Source: Paenibacillus terricola (GTDB lineage: Bacteria; Bacillota; Bacilli; Paenibacillales; Paenibacillaceae). From it: a stretch of DNA of 64,000 nucleotides. Position numbers and translations under genes: made by a program. The notes under the pieces were generated by a model. The model searched no databases, was not told the DNA's origin, and saw nothing but the letters and a program-made list of their open reading frames with translations. The first letter of the stretch is position 1. Each line of letters opens with the position of its first letter. Of this stretch, positions 24,954-33,952 are shown in pieces. The DNA lies in the NCBI RefSeq assembly GCF_014779765.1, contig NZ_JACXZA010000001.1, positions 930,001 to 994,000 on the forward strand, written 5' to 3'.

Positions 24954-26714
24954 ATGCGAGCGATTGTCGAGCGGTTAAAATATAACGGGTTGTTCGTCAA
25001 AATGTTCGTCATCATGGTCGTGAGCATCATCACGGTGACCATTCTGACATCTTGGGTGACGATTCGAATGTCGGAGCGTTTGTTCATGAATACCTTCAGC
25101 ATTACGAATTCGAAGGTGATTACGCAGATTAAGACGAACTTCGAGTCGTTTAATTATGCGGTTATTACAGCTGCAAACAACGTTCTGCAGAGTGGCTCGA
25201 TCAAGGGCTTCCTCACGCAAGGGGACAGTGGCACAATCGCAACGAACAAAACTTATTACACGGCTATTCAGCTGATGAAGCAGTATCAAGCCAATCTGGA
25301 TGCCTATGATGTCGGAATGACCATTACAGGCACGAACGGGAGAAGCTATACAAGCGACAATACCGTATGGCCTATTCCCAAAAATCAGCTGCGCGCGCAT
25401 CCCATCACCATTAATACGAATGCTGAGCCCAAACGGGTGATGTATCAATTCAGCGGTGGAACGCCAGGTTCGCTTAACCCTGTTATTGTGGCGACTAAGG
25501 CACTGTACGATCGGACGACCGGCACCTTATATGGGGATCTGTATATCGCGATTCGGGAGACAGCCTTCAAGCGCTTCTACACGAATTTCACAAGCGACGG
25601 GAACGATGTAGTCATCATCGATCGGTCAGGTGTCATCGTATCCAGCAATCGCGATGATCTGATCGGGAAGTTAAATGTCGGACTGCTGAGTTATGCGAAG
25701 GAGATCGACGAGGGTGGTCTTCAGTATAAGAATGCTTCGGTTATGGGCGGCGAATATGTGCTGTTGGCCGAATATTTGCCCACCTACGACTTCTTTCTCA
25801 TCAATTTGGTCGATAAGAAAACAGCGCTGAAGCAGCTCGTGAACACGCGGGCGGTGGCGCTCATTTGTGCTGCAATCGTTCTTGTGGCGCTCTTGATCGT
25901 ATTCGTCATCTCGAAGAGATTGACACGCTCATTGTCGCTGCTCGTTAGGCAGATGTCTAATGTTACTAAGAAAAACTTCCACAACTATATTAATGTCAAA
26001 GGCAGCTTCGAGGTGAAGGAGCTTGGCCATGCTTATAACTACATGCTGGACGAGTTGAACGATTACGTGAAACGTCTGGTCGAAACGCAGCGAGAACAGC
26101 ATAATGCAGAACTTGCCGCCTTGCAGATGCAAATAAATCCGCATTTCCTGTATAACACACTGGCCTCCATCAAAATACTAGTACAGCAGGGCAGCAAGGA
26201 GAAGGCGTCGGAAACGATCAATTCGTTAATTTCGCTTCTGCAAAATACGATCGGCAACGTAAGCGAGACCGTTACGGTCAGCGACGAGATCGAGAACCTG
26301 AAGCATTATGTGTTCATCAACCACATGCGTTATGGTGAACGAATCAAGGTGAGTTATTTTGTCGCTCCGGATTGCATGGATGTTCGGGTTCCTAAGCTCA
26401 TCCTTCAACCGTTCATGGAAAATGCGTTCTTCCATGCCTTCAACGATAAACCGGATGGTTATATCTATGTGCTTGTTTCGGCAGAGGCAGGTGCATTGCT
26501 GTGTGAAATCGTCGACAATGGCTCTGGGATTGAAGGGCTGTCAGATAACGGCAAGCTGCCTAATCCGAAAGGCGGCAGGCAGCTGTTCTCTGGCATTGGC
26601 ATCCGTAACGTCCACGATCGTATCGTCCTGCTGTACGGACAAGCTTATGGGGTTGAGATTGACAGTAAGCCTGGCGAAGGAACGAAGGTTAGAATTCGAA
26701 TGCCGCTGTTGTAG
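24954..26714 (+). CDS. YesM-type sensor histidine kinase
   Basis: 586 aa, ATG 24954, 4 nt after the regulator stop, so the two are co-translated. Two membrane helices (residues about 15-38 and about 300-323) flank a large extracellular sensor region. A HAMP segment follows the second helix (SKRLTRSLSLLVRQMSNV). The His_kinase phosphoacceptor motif is MQINPHFLYNTLASIKIL and the ATP-binding domain has VDNGSGI and GIGIRNVHDRI. By family it autophosphorylates on His and passes phosphate to the adjacent regulator. The sensor probably reads an extracellular sugar. Confidence 0.94.
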   Translation: MRAIVERLKYNGLFVKMFVIMVVSIITVTILTSWVTIRMSERLFMNTFSITNSKVITQIKTNFESFNYAVITAANNVLQSGSIKGFLTQGDSGTIATNKTYYTAIQLMKQYQANLDAYDVGMTITGTNGRSYTSDNTVWPIPKNQLRAHPITINTNAEPKRVMYQFSGGTPGSLNPVIVATKALYDRTTGTLYGDLYIAIRETAFKRFYTNFTSDGNDVVIIDRSGVIVSSNRDDLIGKLNVGLLSYAKEIDEGGLQYKNASVMGGEYVLLAEYLPTYDFFLINLVDKKTALKQLVNTRAVALICAAIVLVALLIVFVISKRLTRSLSLLVRQMSNVTKKNFHNYINVKGSFEVKELGHAYNYMLDELNDYVKRLVETQREQHNAELAALQMQINPHFLYNTLASIKILVQQGSKEKASETINSLISLLQNTIGNVSETVTVSDEIENLKHYVFINHMRYGERIKVSYFVAPDCMDVRVPKLILQPFMENAFFHAFNDKPDGYIYVLVSAEAGALLCEIVDNGSGIEGLSDNGKLPNPKGGRQLFSGIGIRNVHDRIVLLYGQAYGVEIDSKPGEGTKVRIRMPLL

Positions 26715-26753
26715 CTAGAGGATTTACAAATGACCTAAAGAAAGTACCAGAAG

Positions 26754-26767
26754 CTAAAACGTTTACA
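26754..26767 (+). promoter_or_regulatory. Candidate cre site 1 (CcpA)
   Basis: CTAAAACGTTTACA matches TGWAANCGNTNWCA at 12 of 14 positions, upstream of the sugar importer. Confidence 0.5.
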
Positions 26768-26851
26768 AAGCCGTGAATAAAGCGCTTTACAAAGGACAAC
26801 AGAATGACAAGCGGAATGCAAATTTATTGCTAACGACCGGTTTTCGCAGGG

Positions 26852-26860
26852 TGCTATGAT
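26852..26860 (+). promoter_or_regulatory. Extended -10 promoter of the sugar-binding protein gene
   Basis: TGCTATGAT; no good -35 box at the correct spacing, so it may need an activator, such as the adjacent AraC-type regulator. Confidence 0.45.
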
Positions 26861-26873
26861 GATGTTGTTAGCC

Positions 26874-26887
26874 GGCAAACGCTTTCA
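26874..26887 (+). promoter_or_regulatory. Candidate cre site 2 (CcpA)
   Basis: GGCAAACGCTTTCA matches the cre consensus at 12 of 14 positions. It lies just downstream of the probable transcription start, a roadblock position for catabolite repression. Confidence 0.55.
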
Positions 26888-26947
26888 ACGAAGGTTTCAT
26901 GGAATCACCACACATAAGCATCGTATGAAGAAAAGGGGTTGTTACGC

Positions 26948-28255
26948 TTGAAAAAAGTACTCGTATTGTTGCTCGCCAGCTTCGTTCTGCTGACGGCATG
27001 CTCGAGCAAATCAGACAACGGAACATCGACTTCTGAAGGTACGAACGACACAGCTTCGAAGGGTACGAAGGCATTGACCGCTTGGGCATGGGACGCTAAT
27101 TTCAATGTCAAGGCTCTCAATATGGCGAAGGATGCATACGCAGCTCAAAATCCTGATGTAAAAATCGATGTTCAGGAAAACGCGCAGGCCGACATTGTTC
27201 AGAAGTTGAACACGGGACTCAACTCCGGCACGACAAAAGGTCTGCCTAACATCGTACTTATCGAAGACTATCGCGCACAAAGCTTCTTGCAAGCTTACCC
27301 GGATGCGTTCTATGATCTGTCGAGCGTAATCAACGCTTCCGACTTTGCAGATTACAAAATCGGACCAACGAGCTTGGATGGCAAACAATACGGCGTTCCG
27401 TTCGACTCCGGCGTAGCAGGCTTGTATGTTCGTAAAGACCTGCTCGAGCAATCAGGCTACAAAGTAGAAGATCTTCAAGACGTTAACTGGGACAAAATCA
27501 TTGAAATCGGTAAAGCAGTGAAGGCTAAAACAGGTAAAGCGCTTCTGACGCAAGATCCTAACGATCTGGGCCTGATCCGCATGATGATTCAATCGGCTGG
27601 TTCTTGGTACACGAAAGAAGACGGCTCGACGCCTAACCTCAAAGATAACGCAATCCTGAAGCAAGCTCTTGAAACGTATAAGAAGCTGATGGAAGCGGAC
27701 ATCGTGAAAGTAACGTCCGACTGGAGCCAATTCGTTGGCGCGTTCAACAGCGGCGACGTTGCAACAGTTCCAACGGGTAACTGGATTACGGCATCGGTCA
27801 AAGCGGAAGCTTCGCAATCCGGCCAATGGGCGGTTGTACCATTCCCTACGCTGCCGAACACGCCTAGCTCGGTACATGCATCGAACCTTGGCGGCAGCTC
27901 GTGGTACGTGCTTAATATTGACGGTAAAGAAGCAGCAGCTGACTTCCTGAAGCAAACGTTCGGATCGAATGCGGATCTGTACCAGAACTTGAACAAGGAA
28001 ATTGGTGCAATCGGAACGCTGAAGGCAGCCGCTAGCGGCGAAGCGTACAGCGCGGCAGACGAATTCTTCGGCGGTCAGAAGATTACTGCAGATTTCGCAA
28101 AATGGACGGAGCAAATTCCGCGCGTTAACTACGGCATGCATACGTATGAGATCGAAGACCTTCTAGCCGTAGAAGTGCAAAACTACTTGAACGGCAAAGC
28201 GCTGGATAAGGTGCTGTCTGACGCACAATCGCAAGCAGAAACGCAAATCCACTAA
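26948..28255 (+). CDS. Sugar ABC transporter substrate-binding lipoprotein
   Basis: Extracellular solute-binding protein (family 1, MalE-like), 435 aa. The start is TTG 26948, with AAGGGG at proper distance; an in-frame TTG at 26939 is less likely. The signal peptide ends in the lipobox LLTACSS, so the mature protein is lipid-anchored by the Cys. The mature part has the usual features (LTAWAWDANFNVKAL, VPTGNWITASV). It is followed by a strong terminator and then two permease genes and a beta-galactosidase, so the ligand is probably a galactoside or galactose-containing oligosaccharide. No ATPase gene is present; a shared MsmX-type ATPase elsewhere is likely. Confidence 0.93.
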   Translation: MKKVLVLLLASFVLLTACSSKSDNGTSTSEGTNDTASKGTKALTAWAWDANFNVKALNMAKDAYAAQNPDVKIDVQENAQADIVQKLNTGLNSGTTKGLPNIVLIEDYRAQSFLQAYPDAFYDLSSVINASDFADYKIGPTSLDGKQYGVPFDSGVAGLYVRKDLLEQSGYKVEDLQDVNWDKIIEIGKAVKAKTGKALLTQDPNDLGLIRMMIQSAGSWYTKEDGSTPNLKDNAILKQALETYKKLMEADIVKVTSDWSQFVGAFNSGDVATVPTGNWITASVKAEASQSGQWAVVPFPTLPNTPSSVHASNLGGSSWYVLNIDGKEAAADFLKQTFGSNADLYQNLNKEIGAIGTLKAAASGEAYSAADEFFGGQKITADFAKWTEQIPRVNYGMHTYEIEDLLAVEVQNYLNGKALDKVLSDAQSQAETQIH

Positions 28256-28264
28256 TACGGCATG

Positions 28265-28340
28265 AAACCTTGGGCGTTCGCATGCTCCGCCTGCCGATTC
28301 AATCATGGCGGCAAGGCGGAGCAGCAAGCCCAAGGTTTTT
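28265..28340 (+). terminator. Intercistronic terminator between binding protein and permeases
   Basis: The outer 11-bp stem (28265-28275 with 28328-28338, AAACCTTGGGC) encloses a second stem (TGCTCCGCC pairing GGCGGAGCA, with the TGCC/GGCG part inside), and then T. Partial read-through would give more binding protein than permease, a known arrangement in such operons. Confidence 0.8.
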
Positions 28341-28388
28341 ATTATCCAGAGGTACACGAATTTTCAGACAGAAAGGGGTTAGGCTGAC

Positions 28389-29279
28389 GTGAAAACGGCA
28401 AAGCCCGGCATTAAGCTCATGAACAAAGGCCGACTTACCGGTTGGTGGTTCATCGCAATCGCAGTCATCATGATTGCAGCTTTTTACTTCTACCCGATGA
28501 TTCAAGCGCTGCTCTTGTCGTTCAAGACAGGCAAAGGTGCAAATCTGCACTTCACGGGTCTCGACAACTATAAGCGGCTTTTCAGCGATAGAACATTTCT
28601 GGCGGCAGTTAAGAACACCTTTATTTACCTAATTATTCAAGTGCCGGTTATGATCGTGCTCGCCATGTTCATCTCGGTATTACTTAACGACAGCAAGCTG
28701 AAATTCAAAGGTTTCTTCCGTACAGCGATTTTCCTTCCATGCGTTACATCGCTAGTTGCTTACTCGATCGTATTCAAATATTTGTTTGGTGCAGACGGCC
28801 TTGTCAACATGCTGCTTACGAAGCTGCATTTGATTTCAGCGCCGATTCAATGGATTACGGATCCCTTCTGGGCGAAGGTGACCATTATTATCGCGATCAC
28901 ATGGCGTTGGACAGGCTACAACATGATTTTCTACCTCTCCGCGCTTCAAAATATCGACAACTCGATCTACGAGGCTGCACGGATCGATGGCGCGTCAGCT
29001 GTTAGACAATTTTTCAGCATTACGGTTCCGCTGCTCAAGCCTATCATCCTATTCACGTCCATTACGTCGACGATCGGTACGCTTCAGCTGTTTGATGAAA
29101 TTGTGAACATTACGAAGGGCGGACCAGGTAACGCAACGATGTCGATTTCTCAGTACATCTACAATTTGTCGTTCAAATACTCACCGGACTTCGGTTATGC
29201 GGCGACTGTCTCGTATTCCATCGTAATCATGATCGTCATCTTGTCGATCGTACAGTTTAAAGCGGCAGGTGATAAATAA
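28389..29279 (+). CDS. Sugar ABC transporter permease (MalF type)
   Basis: Inner-membrane permease of 296 aa, GTG start 28389 after GAAAGGGG. Six membrane helices are visible, the first at about residues 18-38. The conserved EAA loop is seen as EAARIDGASAVRQFFSITVPLLKP. It overlaps the next permease by one base (TAATG). Together they form the heteromeric channel for the sugar taken up by the upstream binding protein. Confidence 0.94.
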   Translation: MKTAKPGIKLMNKGRLTGWWFIAIAVIMIAAFYFYPMIQALLLSFKTGKGANLHFTGLDNYKRLFSDRTFLAAVKNTFIYLIIQVPVMIVLAMFISVLLNDSKLKFKGFFRTAIFLPCVTSLVAYSIVFKYLFGADGLVNMLLTKLHLISAPIQWITDPFWAKVTIIIAITWRWTGYNMIFYLSALQNIDNSIYEAARIDGASAVRQFFSITVPLLKPIILFTSITSTIGTLQLFDEIVNITKGGPGNATMSISQYIYNLSFKYSPDFGYAATVSYSIVIMIVILSIVQFKAAGDK

Positions 29280-30103
29280 TGGGTAAGTTGAAACGGACGT
29301 TTACTTATGTGTTCCTAAGTGTCGTCTCGCTCGTCTCGATCTTCCCGTTCTTGTGGATGCTCATCAGCGCGACGAATAAATCCGTCGATGTCACAAAGGG
29401 CAAGCTGACGATCGGCTCGCATTTGGTTGATAACTTCAAGAAGCTAACGGATACGATCGATCTGGGAACTGCATTCTGGAACTCGGCGAAGATCTCGATT
29501 ATTACGACGGTTCTGGCTTTGCTGGTCGCTTCGCTTGCGGGTTATGGATTTGAAATTTTCCGCACCAAGACGAAGGATGCCGTGTTCAATATTCTGCTTA
29601 TGTCGATGATGATTCCGTTCGCAGCATTGATGGTTCCATTGTTCAAAATGTTCGCGTCAATCGCTAACAGCTTCCCGGCACTTGGTGTCAATACACTGCC
29701 AGCGGTTATTCTGCCAACTTTCACGACGGCGTTCCTTATCTTCTTCTTCCGGCAGAGCACGAAGATGTTTCCGAGGGAACTGCTTGAGGCAGGCCGCATC
29801 GACGGTCTCCGTGAGCTTGGTTTGTTCTTCCGCATCTACATGCCAACGATGAAGACAACTTACGCAGCTGCAGGCATCATTACGTTCATGTCGAGCTGGA
29901 ACAGCTACCTGTGGCCGCTGATCGTATTGCAAACGCCGGAGAAGAAAACCATTCCGCTGTTGATCTCGAATCTGGGCTCCAGCTACTCGCCTGACTACGG
30001 CGTCATTATGACAGCCGTTGTCATCTCGACGATTCCAACAGCGCTTGTGTTCTTCCTGATGCAGAAGCATTTTGTAGCAGGTATGACAGGTTCCGTGAAG
30101 TAA
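29279..30103 (+). CDS. Sugar ABC transporter permease (MalG type)
   Basis: 274 aa, ATG 29279 overlapping the previous stop. Six membrane helices; the EAA loop is LLEAGRIDGLRELGLFFRIY followed by MPTMK. The N-terminus (FLSVVSLVSIFPFLWMLISA) and the C-terminal end (FVAGMTGSVK) are typical for this class. Co-transcribed with the MalF-type gene and lacZ. Confidence 0.94.
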   Translation: MGKLKRTFTYVFLSVVSLVSIFPFLWMLISATNKSVDVTKGKLTIGSHLVDNFKKLTDTIDLGTAFWNSAKISIITTVLALLVASLAGYGFEIFRTKTKDAVFNILLMSMMIPFAALMVPLFKMFASIANSFPALGVNTLPAVILPTFTTAFLIFFFRQSTKMFPRELLEAGRIDGLRELGLFFRIYMPTMKTTYAAAGIITFMSSWNSYLWPLIVLQTPEKKTIPLLISNLGSSYSPDYGVIMTAVVISTIPTALVFFLMQKHFVAGMTGSVK

Positions 30104-30135
30104 CGGTTTGATATAGGAAGGCAGGAGATAGTGCA

Positions 30136-33100
30136 ATGACTAACGTAACAAAACCAAGCCTCGATTGGCTTGTGGATCCGGCAGTATTCGCTGTTAATCG
30201 AATTCCTGCTCATTCGGATCATCGCTACTATGGAACGATGGAAGAGGCGCAGAAGCTTGCGCCGATGGCGATGCGGCACAGCCTTAACGGCAATTGGAAG
30301 TTCAGCTACGCAGTGCATCCGGCTGCAAGGGCTGCGTCGTTCTATGAGGCCGATTATGACTGTGGCGGCTGGGACATCATCGTAGTGCCAGGCCACATTC
30401 AGTTGCAAGGATACGGCAAGCCGCAATACGTCAACACGATGTATCCATGGGATGGCCATCATGATTTGCGTCCGCCAGCGATCCCGGAGAACGACAATCC
30501 TGTAGGCAGTTATGTAAAAGTGTTTGATCTGCCGCAACAGATGGACGGCAGACCTCTATATATTTCGTTCCAAGGCGTGGAATCCGCCTTCTATGTATGG
30601 CTTAACGGCAAGTTCGTTGGCTATTCCGAAGACAGCTTTACGCCTTCGGAGTTTGATCTTACGCCTTATGTGCAAGCAGGTGAGAATAAGCTTGCTGTTG
30701 AGGTCTATCAGCGCAGCACAGGCGGTTGGCTGGAGGATCAAGACTTCTGGCGGTTCTCGGGGATATTCCGCGACGTCTATCTATATACGGTACCCGATGT
30801 TCACGTGTGTGACCTGTTTGTGCGCGCTGAGTTGAATGAGACATATAGCGAGGGTACGCTTCGTGTAGATACGAAGATGATTGGCCGCGTATCTGCGAGT
30901 CGTATCGCATTCGAGCTTCAAGACGCAGCGGGGAATCAAGTAGTGACTGGCGAAGCCTCATCGTCGGGTGAGCTTGTCTCTGTATCGCTCGATGCTGGCG
31001 CTGTTCAGCTGTGGAGCGCAGAACGTCCTTATCTCTATACCCTCTATGTGCAAGTGTTCGATGAATCCGGCGCTCTTGTGGAAGTCGTACCGCAGAAGGT
31101 TGGTTTCCGACGTTTCGAGATGGCAGACGGCATCATGAAGATCAATGGCAAGCGCATCGTCTTCAAGGGTGTGAACCGCCATGAGTTTAACCACCGCAGC
31201 GGCCGAGTCATTACGGAAGCGGATATGCTGTGGGACATTAAGACGATTAAGCAGAACAATATGAATGCGGTTCGAACGTCTCACTATCCGAACCAGACGC
31301 GGTGGTATGAGCTGTGTGACGAATACGGCATTTATCTTATTGACGAAATGAATCTGGAGACGCACGGTTCATGGCAGAAGATGGGTGCTGTAGAGCCTTC
31401 ATGGAACATTCCAGGCAATAAGCCGGAATGGCATGATATTGTTATGGATCGTGCGGTATCCATGTTGGAGCGGGACAAAAACCATCCATCGATTCTGATC
31501 TGGTCCTGCGGGAATGAATCGTATGCTGGTGAGGTTATTCTCAGTGTAACGAACTACTTCCACGAACGGGATAGCAGCCGTCTCGTTCATTATGAAGGTG
31601 TATTCCATAACCGCGATTATGATGCGACGAGCGACATGGAGAGCCGGATGTATGCTCGGCCTGATATGATCGAGGAATATCTGAACAATAATCCGCAGAA
31701 GCCTTACATTAGCTGCGAATACATGCATGCGATGGGCAACTCCGTCGGCGGCATGCACAAGTACACCGAGCTGGAGAACAAATATCCGAAGTATCAAGGC
31801 GGCTTCATCTGGGACTTCATCGATCAAGTGTTAGTGAAGCAGAATCGTTATGGCGAGACATTCCTTGCTTACGGCGGTGACTTTGATGATCGTCCTACCG
31901 ATTATAACTTCTGTACAGACGGCATCGTGTACGCGGATCGCCGCGTATCGCCGAAGATGCAGGAAGTAAAATATTTGTACCAGAATGTGAAGCTGACGCC
32001 GGATGCGAATGGCGTACATGTCCGTAATGAGAATTTGTTCATCGGTACGGATGGCTATGCTCTGAAGTACACGCTATTCCTCGAGGGTGAAGAGGTGTAC
32101 GCGGGACAACTGGATATTCAAGTGGATGCGCAAACGGAGAAGTATATTTCACTGGATCTCCCGAACACAGCGGACAAGGCGGGTGAGTATGCCCTTCATG
32201 TATCGTTAGTGCTGAAGCAGCCTGAATTGTGGGCGGATGCAGGCTATGAAGTTGCATTCGGGCAGCATGTGTATATTGTTGAGAGCAACCAGCAAGCTGC
32301 GCTTCCTGCAGGTCCGCTGCGCGTTGCCCATGGCGACGTCAATATCGGCGTGCATGGACACGACTTCACGGTCATGTTCTCGAAGCAGGCCGGCAGTCTG
32401 ACCTCGCTTCGTTATGGCGGCCGCGAGATGATTGCAACGCCGCCGGCGCCACTGTTCTGGCGAGCGTCGACGGACAACGACAAGGGATATGCGCAAGGCT
32501 TCGAAGCGGCTGGCTGGTATGCGGCAAGCTTGACACGCAAATGTGTCGACATCGAGCTCAAGGAGCAGCCCGGCAGCGTAACGGTATCGTATCGCTATGC
32601 CCTTAGCATCAACAAGGATGTAGAGGTCACGGTTAGCTACACCGTCTATGCGGATGGCAGCGTGAACGTTCAATCTCGTTACGACGGTACTGAAGGTCTG
32701 CCAGATCTTCCTATCTTCGCTTTATCGTTCAAAGTGCCGGCAGACTATTCGAACCTCGAATATTACGCATTAGGACCAGAGGAGAACTACATTGACCGCG
32801 CATTCGGCGCTCGACTTGGCGTCTTCCGCAATCAAGCGTCCGATAACGTTGCGGCTTATGTTGTGCCCCAGGAATCGGGCAACCGTACAGGTGTCCGTCG
32901 CGTCGACATCGCAGATGACAGCAATCACGGAATCCGGATTACTTCACCTGCGACGCAGCCGGTAGAGTGCAATATCTCGCCGTATACAGCGTTCGAGCTG
33001 GAGAATGCAGCGCATCACTACGAACTGCCAAAGGTACATTATACTGTTGTTACCGTTGCTGGTCGTCAGATGGGCGTTGGCGGCGATGACAGCTGGGGCG

Positions 33101-33174
33101 CTCCGGTTCATGAGGAGTATCGGATCAAGGCGAACCAATCGCTGTCGTTCGAGTTTACGATTCGACCACTATAA
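30136..33174 (+). CDS. lacZ: Beta-galactosidase, glycoside hydrolase family 2
   Basis: Cytoplasmic enzyme that hydrolyses terminal beta-galactosides such as lactose. 1012 aa, close to the E. coli LacZ length. Domains in order: jelly-roll sugar-binding domain (WIVVPGHIQ-type region with YVNTMYPWDG), immunoglobulin-like domain, TIM barrel, a second Ig-like domain and the C-terminal Bgal small chain (FWRASTDNDKG, YYALGPEENYIDR). The acid/base is Glu461 in SCGNES and the nucleophile is Glu528 in SCEYMHAMGN. The start ATG 30136 follows GGCAGGAGA. It is the last gene of the importer operon, followed by a strong terminator. No signal peptide, so it acts on imported sugar. Confidence 0.96.
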   Translation: MTNVTKPSLDWLVDPAVFAVNRIPAHSDHRYYGTMEEAQKLAPMAMRHSLNGNWKFSYAVHPAARAASFYEADYDCGGWDIIVVPGHIQLQGYGKPQYVNTMYPWDGHHDLRPPAIPENDNPVGSYVKVFDLPQQMDGRPLYISFQGVESAFYVWLNGKFVGYSEDSFTPSEFDLTPYVQAGENKLAVEVYQRSTGGWLEDQDFWRFSGIFRDVYLYTVPDVHVCDLFVRAELNETYSEGTLRVDTKMIGRVSASRIAFELQDAAGNQVVTGEASSSGELVSVSLDAGAVQLWSAERPYLYTLYVQVFDESGALVEVVPQKVGFRRFEMADGIMKINGKRIVFKGVNRHEFNHRSGRVITEADMLWDIKTIKQNNMNAVRTSHYPNQTRWYELCDEYGIYLIDEMNLETHGSWQKMGAVEPSWNIPGNKPEWHDIVMDRAVSMLERDKNHPSILIWSCGNESYAGEVILSVTNYFHERDSSRLVHYEGVFHNRDYDATSDMESRMYARPDMIEEYLNNNPQKPYISCEYMHAMGNSVGGMHKYTELENKYPKYQGGFIWDFIDQVLVKQNRYGETFLAYGGDFDDRPTDYNFCTDGIVYADRRVSPKMQEVKYLYQNVKLTPDANGVHVRNENLFIGTDGYALKYTLFLEGEEVYAGQLDIQVDAQTEKYISLDLPNTADKAGEYALHVSLVLKQPELWADAGYEVAFGQHVYIVESNQQAALPAGPLRVAHGDVNIGVHGHDFTVMFSKQAGSLTSLRYGGREMIATPPAPLFWRASTDNDKGYAQGFEAAGWYAASLTRKCVDIELKEQPGSVTVSYRYALSINKDVEVTVSYTVYADGSVNVQSRYDGTEGLPDLPIFALSFKVPADYSNLEYYALGPEENYIDRAFGARLGVFRNQASDNVAAYVVPQESGNRTGVRRVDIADDSNHGIRITSPATQPVECNISPYTAFELENAAHHYELPKVHYTVVTVAGRQMGVGGDDSWGAPVHEEYRIKANQSLSFEFTIRPL

Positions 33175-33205
33175 CGACTATCTGCTAGCGGCTTTCGTCT
33201 ATAGC

Positions 33206-33250
33206 AAAGCGCCTCATCGAACCTATCTATCAGGTCGATGAGGCGCTTTT
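33206..33250 (+). terminator. Terminator after lacZ
   Basis: A 15-bp perfect stem (33206-33220 with 33235-33249) ending in T. The convergent minus-strand ABC operon ends just beyond it, so it may serve both sides. Confidence 0.88.
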
Positions 33251-33268
33251 AAATATAGAAGACATTCG

Positions 33269-33952
33269 TTAGGTGCAGCGGCGAAGCAGCAGATAAGAGA
33301 CCGCCGCGAACAGCACTGTAAACGGTAGTGTCCATAGGGCAAGGCCGGCCATCGTTTGATCTTGCAGCCAATGGAAGATATTCGTCCAATAGTCGTTCAG
33401 ACCAATAACGAACGAGGCGATTGTACCGAGAAGGACGATAGCGAGCGCGCCGATCAGCAGACCTGTTTTGTTGAAACGGCGGTAGTACGTGCCGATCAGA
33501 AAACCAGCAGCGAACATGCAGAGCAGCAGCAGGAAAGGAATCCACAGCCGGTTAATGATCGGACCGTCGCTCCAGTACGGCAGATCAAAGAAATGAAGTC
33601 GTACGCCCCAATAATTCGTCCATTTGCCCTCAGCCATTGACATAAGGAACAGGAATATTGCGAAGACGAAGACAGCTAGAAGGCCTGTCGCGAAAGTCCC
33701 TTTGTAATAGTCGGCTCTCCGAATGCCCATGCCAAGCGAGAAGGGAAACGTCTGTGCGAACGTGATGATCCCCATGACCATCATGTAGACGAAGATCGAT
33801 GATAGGCCGCCTGTGTAGATAGGATCCTCGGCGAATGCCCCGATGAGCACATTAATGATGAAGCTGGAGAGAAGGACGGCAACCGGAACGAGTAACCAAT
33901 TTAACTTTTTGCGCAAATGCATGCGCATAACGGCAGATGTTCTGTTCATCAT
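33269..33952 (-). CDS. ABC transporter membrane subunit
   Basis: 227 aa, hydrophobic, six predicted membrane segments (for example WLLVPVAVLLSSFIINVLIG and FAIFLFLMSMAE). Start ATG 33952 overlaps the ATPase stop by 4 nt. Probably the permease partner of the adjacent ATPase in a YtrA-regulated type of exporter. The family name is not clear from sequence; it resembles ABC-2-type permeases of Bacillales YtrA operons. Substrate unknown; such systems often respond to cell-wall-active compounds. Confidence 0.8.
   Translation of the reverse strand: MMNRTSAVMRMHLRKKLNWLLVPVAVLLSSFIINVLIGAFAEDPIYTGGLSSIFVYMMVMGIITFAQTFPFSLGMGIRRADYYKGTFATGLLAVFVFAIFLFLMSMAEGKWTNYWGVRLHFFDLPYWSDGPIINRLWIPFLLLLCMFAAGFLIGTYYRRFNKTGLLIGALAIVLLGTIASFVIGLNDYWTNIFHWLQDQTMAGLALWTLPFTVLFAAVSYLLLRRCT

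Noticed and set aside
26768-26790. AATAAAGCGCTTTACA as a third cre site upstream of the sugar-binding protein
   Set aside because: It is palindromic, but one extra base separates CG from the WCA end, so it does not fit the cre consensus.
28810-28828. CTGCTTACGAAG inside the first permease gene and GAGCTTACGAAG near 23533 in the response regulator
   Set aside because: Close to the core motif, but these encode Leu-Thr-Lys in conserved proteins and lack flanking inverted repeats; treated as coincidence and not counted as family members.
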